The notes: generated from the sequence alone by a model not told the origin. A stretch of 64,000 nt of DNA from Bigelowiella natans CCMP2755 (GCA_000320545.1 ADNK01000136.1:86001-150000); one strand, 5' to 3'; positions 11,017 through 26,617 are shown, numbered from the stretch's first letter. Numbers and translations are program-made.

Positions 11017-13125
11017 ATGAGGCGAATGCTGTTAACACGAAAACAACGTTGGGAGGAATACCGCCATCCGATTCCCATCCAGATTCCTCAGCTGTGATAA
11101 ATTCAAACAATTATAAGTGTTAACCAGCCAATCAATGGTCGATAGAACAAACCTTCTTCTTGCGCTGCACGGACTATCACAGGAAAAACGAGGCAGAGCA
11201 TCAGCCATACAGCCTAACATACCAACGATACAGAGGTATCAATCAAGCTACCAAGTGAAGGGAAGCATAATAATTTGTAGAGCAGACCATTTGACTTCGG
11301 ATCAGCATGATGGGGTCCTCCTAAGTTGCAATTGCAACTTGGCAGGTGGCCAGACGAGCACTCTATTCACTCTAATGGAACAGATGGAAGAGGACCGGCG
11401 TTTCAATTCCCGGGTATTCGCTGTTAGTGGGAGTTCGAGATCTTCCGAGATGTCTGGATTGTATTCGAGATCTTCCGAGAGTCTCTCAAATTATTCCGAG
11501 CTCCAACGACAATGATGAAGCCTGCCTCGTGCTTTCTGGAGAACGATTTGTAAACTAACCCATAGCGCCCTGCAGTGACTCTCTCAATGTGGGGATTCGG
11601 GTCCAGGAAGAAGAGAATAGACACTCTCGGTGATTGTAGTATTATCTAAACATTGATGTCGTCATCAAGCGACATGTCGCTAATACAGATGATGTTCAAC
11701 AGAAAAATACATCGAGGAGCTGCAAAATTCTCTTGAGGAGGCTGAAGTTACCGTCGCTACGAAGGATGAGATTATCAAGAATATGTTGAATGTATTTTCT
11801 TTCGTCTCCCATTTCCCATTCGTACCCCTCTCACCATAAGAATAATGTTGATAGGAGAGAAAGTCGGAAGAGCAAGAGATAGAGCGACTAAATGAACAGA
11901 TCCTTGTGTGCTTGAATAAAATACAATCTGAGGTTGTATAAATCCTTATGTACTCGAAAAAAATACGATCGGAGATTGTGAATATGTACTCGAACCAAAA
12001 TTTAATCGGAGGATATATTGTGAAAGAATCTCACCACGCGCTCTAATACTTCGGTTTTCCCTCTTGGAAGATATCAACCCATAGTCGAGCAATAATACAA
12101 GTCGTTCGTCGATGGTGTAACCACAAGATATAAAAATAATGATGATAAAAATAATAATAATGGTACCGGGTGTGGCTTTTCAAGTTGAAATCCAAATTAT
12201 CGTAAAATTTAGATTTTTTTTTCGAAGAAATTCTTAAAGTCGCGTATCAATTTTAAAAAAAGGAAAATGGTTACCAGAAGGCAACAGCAATAAAAATTAG
12301 CAGTGGTAATCTCACAAGTTACTTTTCCATAGATAAAAGATAATATTACAAAATAAATCATCAGCAGCAGCCGGCGGAGCAAGTGCAGGAAGATTTCTTT
12401 GCCCTTCAAGAAGAAAATCCGGTGTGTTTGGGTTTGGCAGCTTGAAGAAACGGAGAGGGGGTGGAAATAATAGTAACAATAACAATTGTGATAATCATTT
12501 GCTCGGCCTACCCTCGGATTCCGAAGCAGTTGCTGCTAATGGCTCTTTGACCGGTACTATTCTATAACTACTACTGCTGCTATGCACTGCTACTATGTAC
12601 TACTTATTTTGGTGCTATGTCCTTCACTAAGCTAAACCGTCTATCTTGACTAAATTTAAAGATGACGCTTACTGTAAATCTAATTCCATTGAGAAAAAGA
12701 GATTCTGTTTGAAAATTTGTTGTCCGAAATCCTTCTATATCATTGGATTTTGTTGGTTTTGGTGTTTCATTTGGTGTATTAATTGGACTTTTTTGATGAT
12801 TTTTTTAATCTATACTAAACTAGTCGTGAATGCGGCAAATTCTATCATCACATACAATAGTTAGAATATACCCCAATAAATCGTTTCACGACAAAACACC
12901 CATCGTTCAAATTTAGGCAAACTAGGAATGTCGTGCAAAGTTTACAACCTCCGTGGCAAGGTAAACAACAACAACGCATACAGAGGGTTTGAAAGCAGAA
13001 AGGGAGAGAGAGGAGGGGGAGGGGGGGAGGGGGGGAGGAGGACGGAGGGAAGGGGAGGGAAAGAATCCAAAAATCCGAGTGTGAGATGTTTACAACATAT
13101 AAATACCCTCCCGCCCCATTTAATA

Positions 13126-13157
<32 letters not shown>

Positions 13158-16100
13158 TATATATATAATAATTATAAAATCTTAAACATGTGTGCGTATA
13201 TTTGCGATCTGTGTGTTACTATTATCGTCCTTCTCGTCCTTCTTTCTTCTGTTGTCATCATCATCACCGCGTTGTAGAACTTGAATCTGAAGCTAAGACA
13301 AGGAGGTCAAACATTAGCAGGTGGCAAATCAGAGGTAGTAATCCAAGCAAACCATCATATAAATGTGTGTGTATGTGTGTGTGTGTTGTATGGTGTGATT
13401 AATGAGAGGAAAGAATGAAAATGAAGAATAGTATGTATCGTCGTACTACTTCTTATAAAGGTAATAGCTGCTGTTAAGAATCCTCGGAATACAGCATTCT
13501 CTCGTTCACGGAAAAAGAAGATGATGGCTGCTGCTTCGAAAATGGGATCTTCTTCTTCATCATCCACGTTTAAGTATGTTGCCAAATTTTCTCAAGTTGC
13601 TGTCAAAATTCCAGACTTAGACAGAAATCTGGTAAGCGATATTTCGTATACATCATCTCTTCATTGTTCCAACTCTTCTGCGCCGCCTTGATGGTCTTGA
13701 GCTTCACCTTTTCTTTCCGTGAAATGTTTGTACCACCACCCTATATATAAAGTGTTTGTGTTTGTAAGGTGGTTGTTGCGCATTTTCGTTTTGAGTTATT
13801 ACTGTTGTGATGATTGATTGCTATATGGCTCTAGCCACTGGAAATACAAGTTTGGCAGAAAGGAAATTTTAGAAGTAAGTAGTAACGATTAGCATTATTA
13901 TTATTATTATTATTATTATTCTTTGACCTGTTTGCTAAGAAGTAAGGGACTGGTTTGTAGTAACTAATGAAATACAACAATTGTGCCCGCCAAGAGTTTC
14001 AGCCAATCACTTCTCCTACTGTTGGTATAACTGTTACTAATTGCATTACTACTTTGACCACCACGACAAGGCAAATCTGTGGCTGGTGTGAATGTATGGA
14101 TCAAAGACCTCGTAACACTCTTTAGGAATAATGAATCGGTAAGCAAGCTTTTACTTTGTTCATTTGACTGCTGCAGCAGCCATTTTCTATGTCGCTACTC
14201 GCCACCAATGTGATGATTGATTAATTGATTAATTTATTGATTAATTAGTCGATTGATGGATGATCCTTTAGTAGTGTGTCGGAAGTAGTTGAATAATGAG
14301 TATGTTGTCGGTTCTAACTACTACAAGGCAATCTACGAGATGCACAGAGCTAGTGAAATGGATTCGAACCTTGTCAGTAAAGCGCAGCTCACAAGTAATT
14401 TATTCATTCACACAACAGCAATTGTATTAAAGTGGAGATATATGATGAAATATCGTTGGATGCTGCCATGAAGGAGCACCATCATCATCATCATCATCAT
14501 CATCATTATCATCATCATTATCATAGCCAACAACTCCGACCTTCTTCCTTCTTCAGATGCTGCTTGCTACCACTAGTTTTATGCTATATTCTTTATATTA
14601 CTCATCATCAAAGTTGCCATGGATGACGACATGTTGTCACAAGAAGACATCAAGGAGAAGTAAGAAGAAGAATAGCAAAGTTCATAGAAGAGGAGTAGGA
14701 GGAGCACAGAAGAAGAATAGCAAAGTTCATAGAAGAGGAGTAGGAGGAGCACAAAATTGTCGGTGTTGTTTAGTTACAGAAAGTAGTTGCAGCAGAGCCT
14801 TATGTTGGAGCATGTAGCAGTAATAGTAGCAGTCGTCGTTAGGAGGGAAATGTGCGTATTTTTTTGGGGGGGGGGGAGGGGGGGTGAGAGACGAAGGGTA
14901 TGATGCGAGAGATTGAGTGGATATGGTTCTCTTATCATCAGGGGCGATTTATTGAGCAGTACCCGTAAGCGACAACGGTGCGGAAACAAACCAGAAAACA
15001 AAAGAATGATAATGATGATGCTAATAGATAACATTAGTTATACAACTATAATAAACAACAATCATGATCTAGAATAATACATATATTACACGCAGCAGCA
15101 TTAAAGTTGGATCATCGAATGCTTCTTCCACACGCACCACCACCGCTAGCAGCAAGGGGGGGGGCAAAAACATCTGCTTGGAAATTGAGGCAGTGAGGTT
15201 TGATGTCGTTTTTATTAATGTGTGCATGTTACGAAAACCATGCTGACGACGCGATGATATATTAATTTGTCTTCCTAATGCTCTTTCTTATTCCGTTTTA
15301 TTAGAATTCAGCCCCCATCACGGCGCCATTCTAAGCAAATGTACAAACAGCATAGTTATTTATCAAAAGTCGTCGTCAAGATATGTGGATAACCATCATT
15401 GTTTATTATTATATTTTTGGCATTGTGATCGTCGTTGCCATAATATCGTATTGTTGGTGTTTGATGTGATGTGACTAACAGCAGTGATGATATAGGCGAG
15501 TAGTAGTAATGATATTTGGGAATTATATACTGTCTTGTTCATCTTTATCATTTTTTAGCAAATATTCTAGTGTTATTATTTTGAAATTTGATTTATTCTT
15601 GCAGGAATGAAGAGAGTTATGCTGCACCTTTAGAAGCTAAATCTCTTCGAGGTGTTGCAATGGATGATCTCGGTAGCTTCACTGTTGTTTTTATTTGTTT
15701 TTATTCTTACTGTTTTTACAATAAGAAGTAAGATGCATATGGTGATGATTGCGTGTACCAAAAAGAATTGTTTATACCGACTCCTACCTGGACGGCTATC
15801 TGGCACATCATTGCATTGTTTCATCAGTGGATGGATATAGCAACGCACACACACACACACACACATATTGAATATATATAGTTTTCTTTTCCTTTTTCCT
15901 GTACTCTGATTTGTTTAACTACTCTTGTTTCGTTCAGTGGGTCGTTGGACTAGTTTAGCTGGGGATTACAATTACGTTACAAGAAAGGTCACTGGTGGTG
16001 GTGATGATAATGATAGTGATAACGATGATAGTGATAACGCTAACGATGAGTTAAAGTTTTCTGTTGATTCGAAGATTATTAAAGACGCAGAAGAGTGCCT

Positions 16101-16713
16101 TCAGAGGAAAGAGAGAAAAGACAAAAAATAGAAGAAGAAGAAGAAGAAGAAGAAGAAGAAGAGAAGACGTCTCATGCACGTTTTTGTTTTTTCGCTGGAA
16201 GTGATGAGATGTTGCCAACAGAACATTTTGAGGTTAGGCAAGATACTTGTAATGCCTTTGTCCTCATGATAGTATCTGATTCATGGCATCAGGGTCGGGT
16301 GTTGGATAACTATAAGCATGAATTCGGCCAATTGACCATTGCCGTTAAGAAGGAGGAATACGACGTGGTAATGTTGATGTAGCAGTGTGTTAGATTATTT
16401 CCTAGGTACGCTAGCGGCGATGGTAAAGGGGGGGAGGGGGTTGGAGTTAAAAACTTGTATCTGTTTGATGAGATCAGTTGTACTTGAACGACGACGATGA
16501 TTCTTTCTACAAATAAAATTCCAGGGAATGATAAATCATGATGAAGGAGGGGCATTTTACTTTGCGAGCTTGAAGAATGGACGTTTGTGTTGGTCAGATG
16601 ACGGTAGTAACAACCGAAAATCATCCATAACATGGGGTGATAGACATAAACTAATGATGCAAAAACAACTACAACAACATGTGATGATAAATAATGATGG
16701 GCTGCGTGAGTGA
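11017..16713 (+). CDS. unrecognised coiled-coil protein gene, many exons
   Basis: The first five exons join cleanly in frame: 11017-11093, 11146-11480, 11576-11629, 11703-11791, 11855-11932. They code for a basic start (MRRMLLTRKQRWEEYR), a Ser-rich part with a repeated SRSSE (about 11430-11480) and a coiled coil (RIDTLEKYIEELQNSLEEAE). Further exon-like blocks, joins uncertain: 12364-12546 (Gly/Asn/Ser-rich), 13455-13632 (FKYVAKFSQVAVKIPDLDRN), 13832-13870 (PLEIQVWQKGNF), 14071-14137 (KSVAGVNVWIKDL), 14319-14396, 14423-14480 (CIKVEIYDEISLDAAMKE), 14610-14660 (AMDDDMLSQEDIKEK), 15605-15650, 15939-16200 and 16525-16713 (ending DGLRE, TGA). The middle blocks alternate beta-strand-like pieces and acidic turns as a C2-type domain would, but I cannot confirm that. 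Introns carry AC, ATT and CAT microsatellites. It could be two genes. Confidence 0.5.
14663..14752 (+). repeat. perfect 45-bp tandem duplication
   Basis: Two adjacent identical 45-bp units (14663-14707 and 14708-14752), each starting AGAAGAAGAATAGCAAAG and ending GTAGGAGGAGCAC. They lie just after an exon-like block, probably in an intron. The perfect identity suggests recent slippage. Confidence 0.9.
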
Positions 16714-18512
16714 TCATGATTTGCTAGATCGGCAGTAAAACTCAGAATGATGACGGAAATCTGATGATGAAAATATGTAGACCAATGGATGGGTCGCAAT
16801 AGAGCTCAGGAAATATGGGATAATGACGACGATGATGATGCTACAAAAGCGGCCACTGTACAAGCAGGTCACCAACATGATATATATTTAACATCCCATA
16901 AATGAACTTCATTTCAAAGGACAAAAATCGGTTTCTCAATCACCTCTTACTGCACAAAAACACATCATTTCAAGAAGTGTATGTGAGGAACTACATACTT
17001 CCACGTATCTAAATAGTTGCATATGTGAATCGTCAGCGACAGGGGATGCTAAGCTGTCTGATAGACGTCGTAGTAGATTTGGCGAAGAGCAAAATGCAAG
17101 AATAACCAAGATTACGCGGAAAACTGATTCTTTCTATACATAGCAGTGGTACTGTAGCACGTTACAGGCGATGTCTGTACATGTCATTTTTTGTGCAAAT
17201 CATGTAGACGTCGTATGCACATAGCTAGCTAGATATATGTGGCACTATAGTCTTCCTTCTGTGCTACTATGCTAGTATGCTATACGTTAGCTATTGTAAC
17301 GCTACCAAGTCAGAATCCAACGCTCTATGATAAATGTTAATGATAGACATGCAATTGCTGTGTCTATTATGTTATGCTAGTGTACAAGTCGTTGCTAATA
17401 ACCACTAGACCATACAGTTGTGCATGAATTCATTACATATGCTAGCATGTGCGGCTGGACTGATGACGTATCACAACATTAGACTAGAACTGACGCACGT
17501 GCGATGGCACGTGTTTTTCGTGCACTCACGGACGTACTAGCGGAGCTACAATATCTAGATATGCTGCTGCACATCAATAATATTTTTAGAAGCTTACATG
17601 GCAGCGCACCCGCCTAGCCGCGTAAGCAAGGCGTGCCATGCTAGCTAGAGCATGCGATGCTGCGCTAGCTAGCTAGCACGACAGTTTGCATGCAAGTAGC
17701 AGCATGCGCTTTTTTGACGATCGCAAACCTATCTATATTAGCTGTTCCACATGTGCATGCTACCTAGTTAGCTAGCTACCTACATCCGTCTATAGCTGCA
17801 CGTACTGTGCTCTAGTGCTAGCAGCTAGCTAGCTATACACTGTTCGATCATGCAGCAATTTACGTGCACATCTAGCTAGCTAGCCAGCTAGCTAGATTAG
17901 TGGCACCGAGCTAGCAAGCTATGTTAGCTATAGCTAGTACGTATAGGCTCGACCACTACAACTAGCACAGCATCCATTATCTAGCATAGCTAGATTGTCA
18001 TCTCTAGCTAGCTATAGAGCTTGCTAGCTTGTTGATCTAGTTACTCTAGCTAGCTAGTTAATGATGTCGTCGCAAATTTTTTAATTAGCATCCATGCGTC
18101 TAGACTCCGCCGTACACATCTAGACATGCAACGCACGTGCAGCGACGTCATGATGTGCATGCGGCAGAGCGCATTACTAGAGTAGGTTTCACATGCTCTT
18201 AAGCATCGAGTAGTCTGATGTACATAGATGCTTAGTCAGCATCATATATTTGTTTATTGTGTATCTTTCCTGATGTGCACCAACATGCAGTTCATGCGGA
18301 CCCAAATTGATCACCACGGAACGTAGAAAGATATGCAAAAAATGCAAACGAGAGATGGCTAATACCGCTGAATCTCACAGGACAGTCAAATATGCTTTGT
18401 CGCTGAGATTGAAGAAATCACCGTTAAGGAGATGTGTTATTTCTGGATATTGATTAATGAATCGTGAGGAAGTACAAATTGGACAGTGTTTATGATATTC
18501 GGTTGCTGCTGC
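16714..18512. other. intergenic island between two converging genes, CTAG-rich
   Basis: The unresolved coiled-coil gene (plus) ends at 16713 and the XMAP215-family gene (minus) ends at 18513, so this is a shared 3' flank. From about 17140 to 18250 it is crowded with GCTAGCTAGC, TGCATGCA, GCATGC and CATG palindromes, with ATGCTAGCAT at 17439-17448. I found no coding chain and no hairpin with a clear RNA-gene shape. Confidence 0.55.
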
Positions 18513-19655
18513 TTAGCGTCGAGACCGCATGCTGTTTAAACGAGCACGGATCGATTCTAATCCAGATGTCGACGAAGAAGAAACCCTTATGTACAAAAAT
18601 TAATTAATGAAAAGATACCGATACGAATTCCCAATTAAAAACTTACGTACCCTGCTCCTCCTTCGCGAATGGATTTTTTGACGACGTCTTTTCCAGATAT
18701 ATCTAAAATAAAGTATTATGCGGCTGATATAAAGAAGGTAGTACCATTTTTATAAATAAAAAAACAATGCCATCTGTAATAATACCAGAGCTGCTTTTGA
18801 AAGTGGCCGCTGTTGTTTTATTTTGTTGTGATGGTACATTCTCAGAACCAACGGCTGAGTAGGCCTTATTGTTGTTAAAAGTCGTCACATCACGAGCCTA
18901 GAGAAGTGGTTGCATATAGATAATAATGTATCACGAGAATAAGAGAATTACAGTTGTTGTAGCGAGATCATGTGAATATGTGTACTAATTTCGTACACAT
19001 GCACCACTCATCACCAAAAATCTACCTTTCTTCGCATTTCTGTCAGACGTGAACGAAGAGAAACAATATCCCCTGAAGAGAAGGCAGAGATTATGATAGT
19101 AATGATGATGATGGCGCTGCCTCTGATATTGCAATTCATTTTCTCACCGGGTTACGAAAAGATACTGCTTCTAATTTATTCAATTAGATGATGTCAAGGC
19201 ATCATTAAGCACCCCTCGTCGTCACCATCATCATCATCATCATCATCATCATGGCGTTGATTGATGGCTGTTGACATCATCGGCACAATGAGCAGAAACC
19301 GGAGGACGTATTCAGACATCTTCCTCACCGACGAATAACTGACTCGAGTTGCTATTATTACTTACTTACTTACTACCTGCTTCTCCTCCTCCTCCTCCTC
19401 TATGCTCAGACGGAGTTGCTTGTGGCAGTCCAGATCCCATTAAATTGTTGCTTTCAGCACGTGCGCCCCTCTTAGATTCTCTTCCATCTGCTCTTGGTGG
19501 AGACTACAAATACAACAACAACAATTGTTACAATCAATCAATCAATCAATCAATCAGACAGACAGACGAGAACAAAGACAAGGACAAGAGCAGCTTTAAA
19601 AAAAAAATTCGAACGTTATAGTCAGTTAGATGCGACCTTCGTAAATTTCACATAC

Positions 19656-19693
<38 letters not shown>

Positions 19694-19910
19694 GATTGTT
19701 TTATCATCATGATCATCCTTTGTGTTACATAACCAAAGGCATTGTTGTTGTCGTTGTTGTTTTTCCCACCTTTCCATAGGATAATGCCCCATAGCTGCCA
19801 CCCTTGATTTGTGCAGCCCTTGCCCTAAGACTTCGCAATCTTTCCTGGTATTGTGCTGAGAGCAAACAAATAACATAGTGCAGTGAGAAAGAGTAGTAGT
19901 AGTAATGGTA

Positions 19911-19946
<36 letters not shown>

Positions 19947-20960
19947 GCAGCAGTACCTGCTGTGCTTTGAAACGAAGAACCATTACCAGCAGCAGCAGCA
20001 CCAGCATTGACAACACCATCGTTCTTTCGGTCTTCGATACGCTTGAAACCCCTTAAGAAGGAAAGAGAAATAATCAATAAAGTCAGTCGGCTACACGCAA
20101 TAAATGAACTCCACAAACGATCGACAAAACAATGATGGCTTCTTCATTTTCCCCTTTCTCTCTCTTCTATCTCCTCTAAAAGCATAGTATCATGCACCCA
20201 TACATCATCATCATCATCGTTATTATCATCATGTAATTATGACATAATACTATCCAGCTGCGACGACTGTCAAATCATCTCAACCATGCAATGGCAACAA
20301 CAACAACAACAACAACAACAACCTTGACTAATAACTACTACTGCTATAATTACCTTCGAATCCAAGATTGGAAAGCTTTAGATACCTGTTAAATTTGATT
20401 GATGGTCATGCAACGTACTTATCGGTATTGTTGAATCATAAATTATGAGCACTACATTAAAGATGGAATAAGTAACAAATGATATCATTTACTTGACACT
20501 TCTTCGTAAGCAATTTCACATCATTCTCTCATCATCGCTCCCGCTATTTATTTGTGACTACTCCATTAGTATGTTATTGCAGCTTTCTCTGTATCTGTCT
20601 CTCTGTCTCTTTCTCAGTCGATTAAGTAGTACCATTTTCATGTGTGGGTCAAGATTGTAGTCTGGATTAGCCTTTATAAACTGATAAAGCTCTTCAAGTG
20701 CCGTCTTTACTTGATCGCTCTGTAAACAACCATCATCTATCATCATGAATATAGTAGTTGCATATGTTGTTTATCACACAAGAAATACTTGTTTCATGCC
20801 TTAAAAGGGAGCAAATAAGGAACAAGTACCCTTGCGACTCAGAATGATGGTGGTGAAATTGATGATGATGATGTTGATGACAACTTCTTTTGAAACATAC
20901 GACATGATAATCCATCACCCTCCTCCTTCTCCTACAAGTACTTGGTACTATTACATGCAA

Positions 20961-21004
<44 letters not shown>

Positions 21005-21117
21005 CTCTCTTACTACCTGATGAAGCCTTTTAAATAGAATGGCAACCTGTATTTGCAATTATCGTTTCAGAATTAATTCTTGTTGCCCCCTGTACGAATC
21101 TCTTCTATATGCGCGAG

Positions 21118-21157
<40 letters not shown>

Positions 21158-21956
21158 GACAGACACAGAGACTACTGCAAATATTACTTAGTACTACCTG
21201 TTGTGCTCTGGGATCAGATATCGACTCGGAAGGTAAAATTGCCCTAAGAAATAATAATAATGATAATAACAATACCATCAGAGTAGTAGTACGAGGCACA
21301 AAAGAAGAAGAAGACGAAGAAGCAAAATTAGTAAAGTCCTTCTACCCCTCTTAAAGTTGATGATGGATTGTCTTAAATAAAATTATTTTTATGAGTATAG
21401 TTGTACGTTGTGTGTTGATATGCAAAATTCTCATATTGAAGTCTTTGTTGATGATAATAATCTTGATACACTCCATCGTATTCGTATTCATCAGGTGGAG
21501 GGGGGTGATAAAAAGATGATGATGGTGATGATGATGATAATGTGTAAGGAGGCGGGGCATTTCTACTGCTACCACCACCACCACCATCAAATCTTATAGT
21601 AGTTGACCAATTTAAGATATAATGAAGGTAGGTAGGTAGGAAGGTAGGTAGGTAGATGTGAACAAACAACCAAACAACCCCACGTATTTAATAACCAAAC
21701 AACCAAATATGAGTAATTATAGCAATTTGTGACAAGGGAGGAGGAGAGAGAAGAAGAAGGCTGCTTGAATCACCGATGTAATTATAGGTGGTTTGCTGCT
21801 ACCGCTACTATACTACTAAACTTAGTGATGAGTAAAAGGCAAACCTTAATTGCTTCCTCTCGGGAGTAGAAGACGGCAATGATGATGTTGATGGGAACCT
21901 ATGATAGGGGTGGTACCACTGTCAGAATACTAATCACCCCGCCAAACCTTGAGTGG

Positions 21957-22012
<56 letters not shown>

Positions 22013-24098
22013 ATAATAATATTGGCATAAATAAATAGAGCAGCTCTAGAAAGAAGTAAGTATGTGATACCTAGCCCCAGCTGGCGATGATGTTGTAGTA
22101 CTAGTAGCAGTATTGGTACTTGGTGCTGCTTTGAGAGGAGAGGGGGCCGAAATACCCAAGATTTCCTCAACATAGCGCACTAATACGGCTGCTGACCCCT
22201 TGCCACCAGCAACGCTCAAAGAAAACGTTTGCATCTAAGATACATTAGCAGCAGCAGCATATTGGGAAAAGAAGAAGTTACACCAGAAATAAGAAGGAAT
22301 AACCAATGGCGGAGACTTTCAAATGGAGATTGATAAGTAGGAATCTGGTAAATATCTGGCATTATCATGCTAATATTGATTACCTCCCTGCCCCTCAAAT
22401 TGACAAGTTCTTCAACAAGACGCCGAACCTGTCGTGGGTAGTAGTTGTGTAAAGTAATGTATAAACATATAAACGAAGCGAAGACTATCAAGGAAGAAGA
22501 AGAAGGAGGAGAGGAGGACTCTCCACTAGCTATCAAGAAAGGAAATAATGCACTCATAATAATATAATTGTTGCCGTTGTGGTACATACTGATTTAATGA
22601 AATCGCAAGAACCACCATTCATTCATCGTTTTAAGTGTCGTTACTATTTGTTAGCATAATTGTCGTATGTATTCATCTATCAACGTATGTATATGTATCC
22701 GCTGTGATCATAATCATCATCATAATCATGATGTTATTATCATTAATATATCGATACTACTCTGTGAACTTACTGTTCGTAGTCGGTTATCGTTCTGATC
22801 CTGGTAATAAATAAAAATACAAGTGTAACATTATTGTTAAATCAAACAATCTTTTAAACATATAATATGGCAGGAAACAACTGATTTGACATTGCAACAC
22901 AGTTGTATCTCCTCTTCTTCCTCATTGATTCATTCACAGCAACGACGACGACTACTACTACCTTAAAAGAGTATGGTGGATGCGCCGTAAAGAATTGATG
23001 TAATGACTTAACCTGCGTGGTGATAACAGCAATAGATGATCTTAGCATCGAGCTAAATATAAAAATTACATACGTGTGCACACGCACGACGCATATATCT
23101 AATATGTGTTGCCGTTGTTTTTGTTGTTTAATATAATACTCAGCAGTACGTACCCATCTGATACTACAATGGGGTACTATAACTACAACAACTACTACAA
23201 TCATCGGCATAATAATAATAATTATAAGAATAATAATAATGATAGTAATACCAAATCCCCCAGTTGTATCTCGCCTATGGTCTGGGGCAACACCTAATGC
23301 ACAATTATGGTGTGTGATTCATGATCAAAGAAAGATTGTAAAAAAGGAAGAGGAAGAAAGGCCGCGATGCTATTAATAAATGAATCATTGCAGCAGCATA
23401 TACACTTTAATTATAACTAAGTAACCTTGGTGAGTTTCAACAAGCATTTAACAACCAAATCCGGAAATTGTCCTAATGTAGCAGAGGATGATAGTCTTCG
23501 TTAGTGGAGGGAGCCAACATCCTTTTCAATGATTCCAGTTGGTTGGATTTGGAAGAACAATGCATTTTCACTGATACTAATTACTACTGCTGCTGCTTTA
23601 CTACCTGTGTCCCCATCACTGACAGTCTCCGACAGCAAATCGAGGAGACACCTTGTTAGAGCAGTAGCCAACAACAACATAGAGTCTTAGGTACCCAATG
23701 ATACAACTTTATGTGAATTTATCAGCATTTACTACTACTACTATTACTACTACAAAATTGTTAGCATGGGACCCGAAAGCGTTTGTCCTCTGTGCATTCT
23801 CAAGGACTTTTAAGGTCAACACGTTGAGAGCCTTCATTACTTTGTCCCCATTTTCGATGGAACGTAACGACTAAACAGCAGCAGCAGCAGCAGCAAATCA
23901 TGATAATGCTGCTGATGATGATAATGATGGTGTGGTAGTAGGACATTCTATATATTTGATGGAATCTGTCTTTCAACTTCATAAATATGATCGACGCTTC
24001 TTAATCAGGAAATTAGGCGAAAAACACATATCTAAACAGTTGAAGAGCACCTCATCCAGCAGTGTCGCCAGCAAACCTCTGGTGAGATTCTGGGAAAT

Positions 24099-24138
<40 letters not shown>

Positions 24139-24176
24139 TTTTTAGATGAATTCTTTTCTTCCTGCAATGTAGAGAA

Positions 24177-24231
<55 letters not shown>

Positions 24232-25111
24232 CTGTAACAAACACTCGTGAAATACCTCACCTTCAATGTATCATAGCTCACTGCAGCTGCAAAATCAAGG
24301 TTTTGCCAAAACTCCATCAGTGTATTCAGAGCGTACCTTTTAGTCAGTAAGAACATTATTTTATTAGAGAAGGCTGTGTTTTTTTTGGGGGGAAATGCAA
24401 TTATTTAAGAATGTTGAAGACGATACGAAACAAGAGTTGATAGATGTTCAAAACTCAAAATTACTTGCAAAGGCGCATTTGGTATGGACTGGCAATCTAA
24501 TGATGAAGCAACATATAACAAATGTTATTATCTGAACGTGCTCGCCTTCAAAGGCAACACAACAACAATAACAACACAGAGAATGTAGCTGCTGTTTTGG
24601 CTCATTATTATTATTATTATCATCATCATCATCATTCCCTCATTTATATTAAGTCAAAGTACATCACTACGTACATGACTATATGATGGCATAAATGTAT
24701 AGCGATTCTATTGATGTATGCTGCTACAATTGTCGACGAATGTGAGTTGACGACGTGTTAGAACACTCAGCAGCAGCAGCATCATCATCAAAATTTCAAT
24801 GCAAGAGAAGCATACATTTACTATATATTTAACAATAATAGTACCTGACGTGCGACTTTCTCAACAAGCGTATCGACATCGTTAGCATAAACCTTAAGAC
24901 GGTCATCCAACGATGGAACATTTGGTCAATATTAAGGGAAAAAAAATGAGGGAGACGGGAGAGGAACAGGGAGAGTAAAGTAGGACAAAAAGGAGGAGCC
25001 AAATGCTGCAGTATTCACGTTTATATGGTGGTGTACACTTAATATTATTATGCACTATCCTGCTTTGTGACGTAGCAGCAGCAGCAGCAGCTGGAGTGTT
25101 GTATTACAAGT

Positions 25112-25146
<35 letters not shown>

Positions 25147-26326
25147 TTTGTTCTTGAGGTAGTACCATAGCGCCTTGTTCCTGAACCTTAATCCAGATTT
25201 TGCGTAGCGCTTCAACCCTTTGATCAACTCCCTCTGCATCCAACCCAACCACATCTGGATTGCTGCGGCTGCTGTTACTGCCGTCACGATAATAATGTTC
25301 CTATCCACAGCAGGTAGTTAAGTAGTTACTTACCACACTTTTCGTTAAATAATAATAATGAGGGGAAGAGAGGAGCCATCATCCTTATCACATAATGTCG
25401 GTGTAAGTCTCTTGTCGTCATAGTGTGGTTCAAAACCAATGATATCAAGAATGACAACGGAAAGTACGGCAAGCTATAAATTGACGGCTCTCACCATCAT
25501 CACCTTATGCAACATCTACTTCTACTACTACTACTACTACTACTACTTAGTAGTACCTGATTGGAAGCAGCATAGGGCATCATCATATGACTACTGCTAC
25601 TACTACTGGTGCCACCTGCACCATGTTTATGATTATGATCATGATCATGATGATGCTACGGTAAGCACAATAAAACGACAACGAATAACTCCTAAACAAT
25701 CACTAAAATTACTTTTATCACTATTAGTACCAATTCCTAACGTAGTCGAACTCGCCGTCGTCAACCCTCCGTGAGAACCCGCTCCTGGTCCTCCTGAAAA
25801 TAATGATGATGATGATGATGTCCGTGTGTTCTGCATTGTAATTGTTGTTGTTTGCATATTGTTCATTTATTTATAGTGATAGTAATTGTGATAGTGTGTG
25901 TGTATGCGTGTATGTGTGATAAATTGTCATAGCAACTATCAATTGAGTGAATATAATGAATACACGTTGCAGAAATACTAAGATATGGTGAGGAGGAGGA
26001 GTAGGAGGTAAAAATTTTGTATGTGCTTATGCTTGATGAAAGTTTCGGTGATGTTTGTCAATGATGATTGTTGTTTACGACATCATAACCTGCTCCTCCC
26101 CCGAGAGTAAAATCACCCAAAGTAAACGCATTTGTAGGAAGACCAAAAGTTTTCATATCAATTGAATTCACTCCAGCTTTTTCTTCGGAGCGATATTGTG
26201 TCTCTGCTGCATGTTGACTTGTTGCAGCATCTTCCACGTTTACAGCGGACCTAAATTTAAAACAAAAATGTTGTTCAATCTTTTTGGTAATTGCTCACAT
26301 TGCCACGAAATCTCTCTCTTATCAAT

Positions 26327-26363
<37 letters not shown>

Positions 26364-26581
26364 CCCCTTTTCATCACCATAATCATAATCATACTCATCA
26401 TCATCAAACCTTCATTAATTACCATGGTTGACATAAGATAAATAAATTATATCCAACCAAGATATATCCAGATAAAAGTAAGATTATGCTATGCACTCAA
26501 ATAATAACATAGCTCCAAAAAACACCATACCACCTCGACAACAACAAAAACGGCTGTTTTGACTACTAGAGTAAAATGATC

Positions 26582-26617
<36 letters not shown>

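Noticed and set aside
14481-14525. His-rich peptide from CAT repeats as a metal-binding tail
   Set aside because: The repeat is a plain microsatellite running on from an exon-like block; the donor site probably lies before it, so it is likely intronic.
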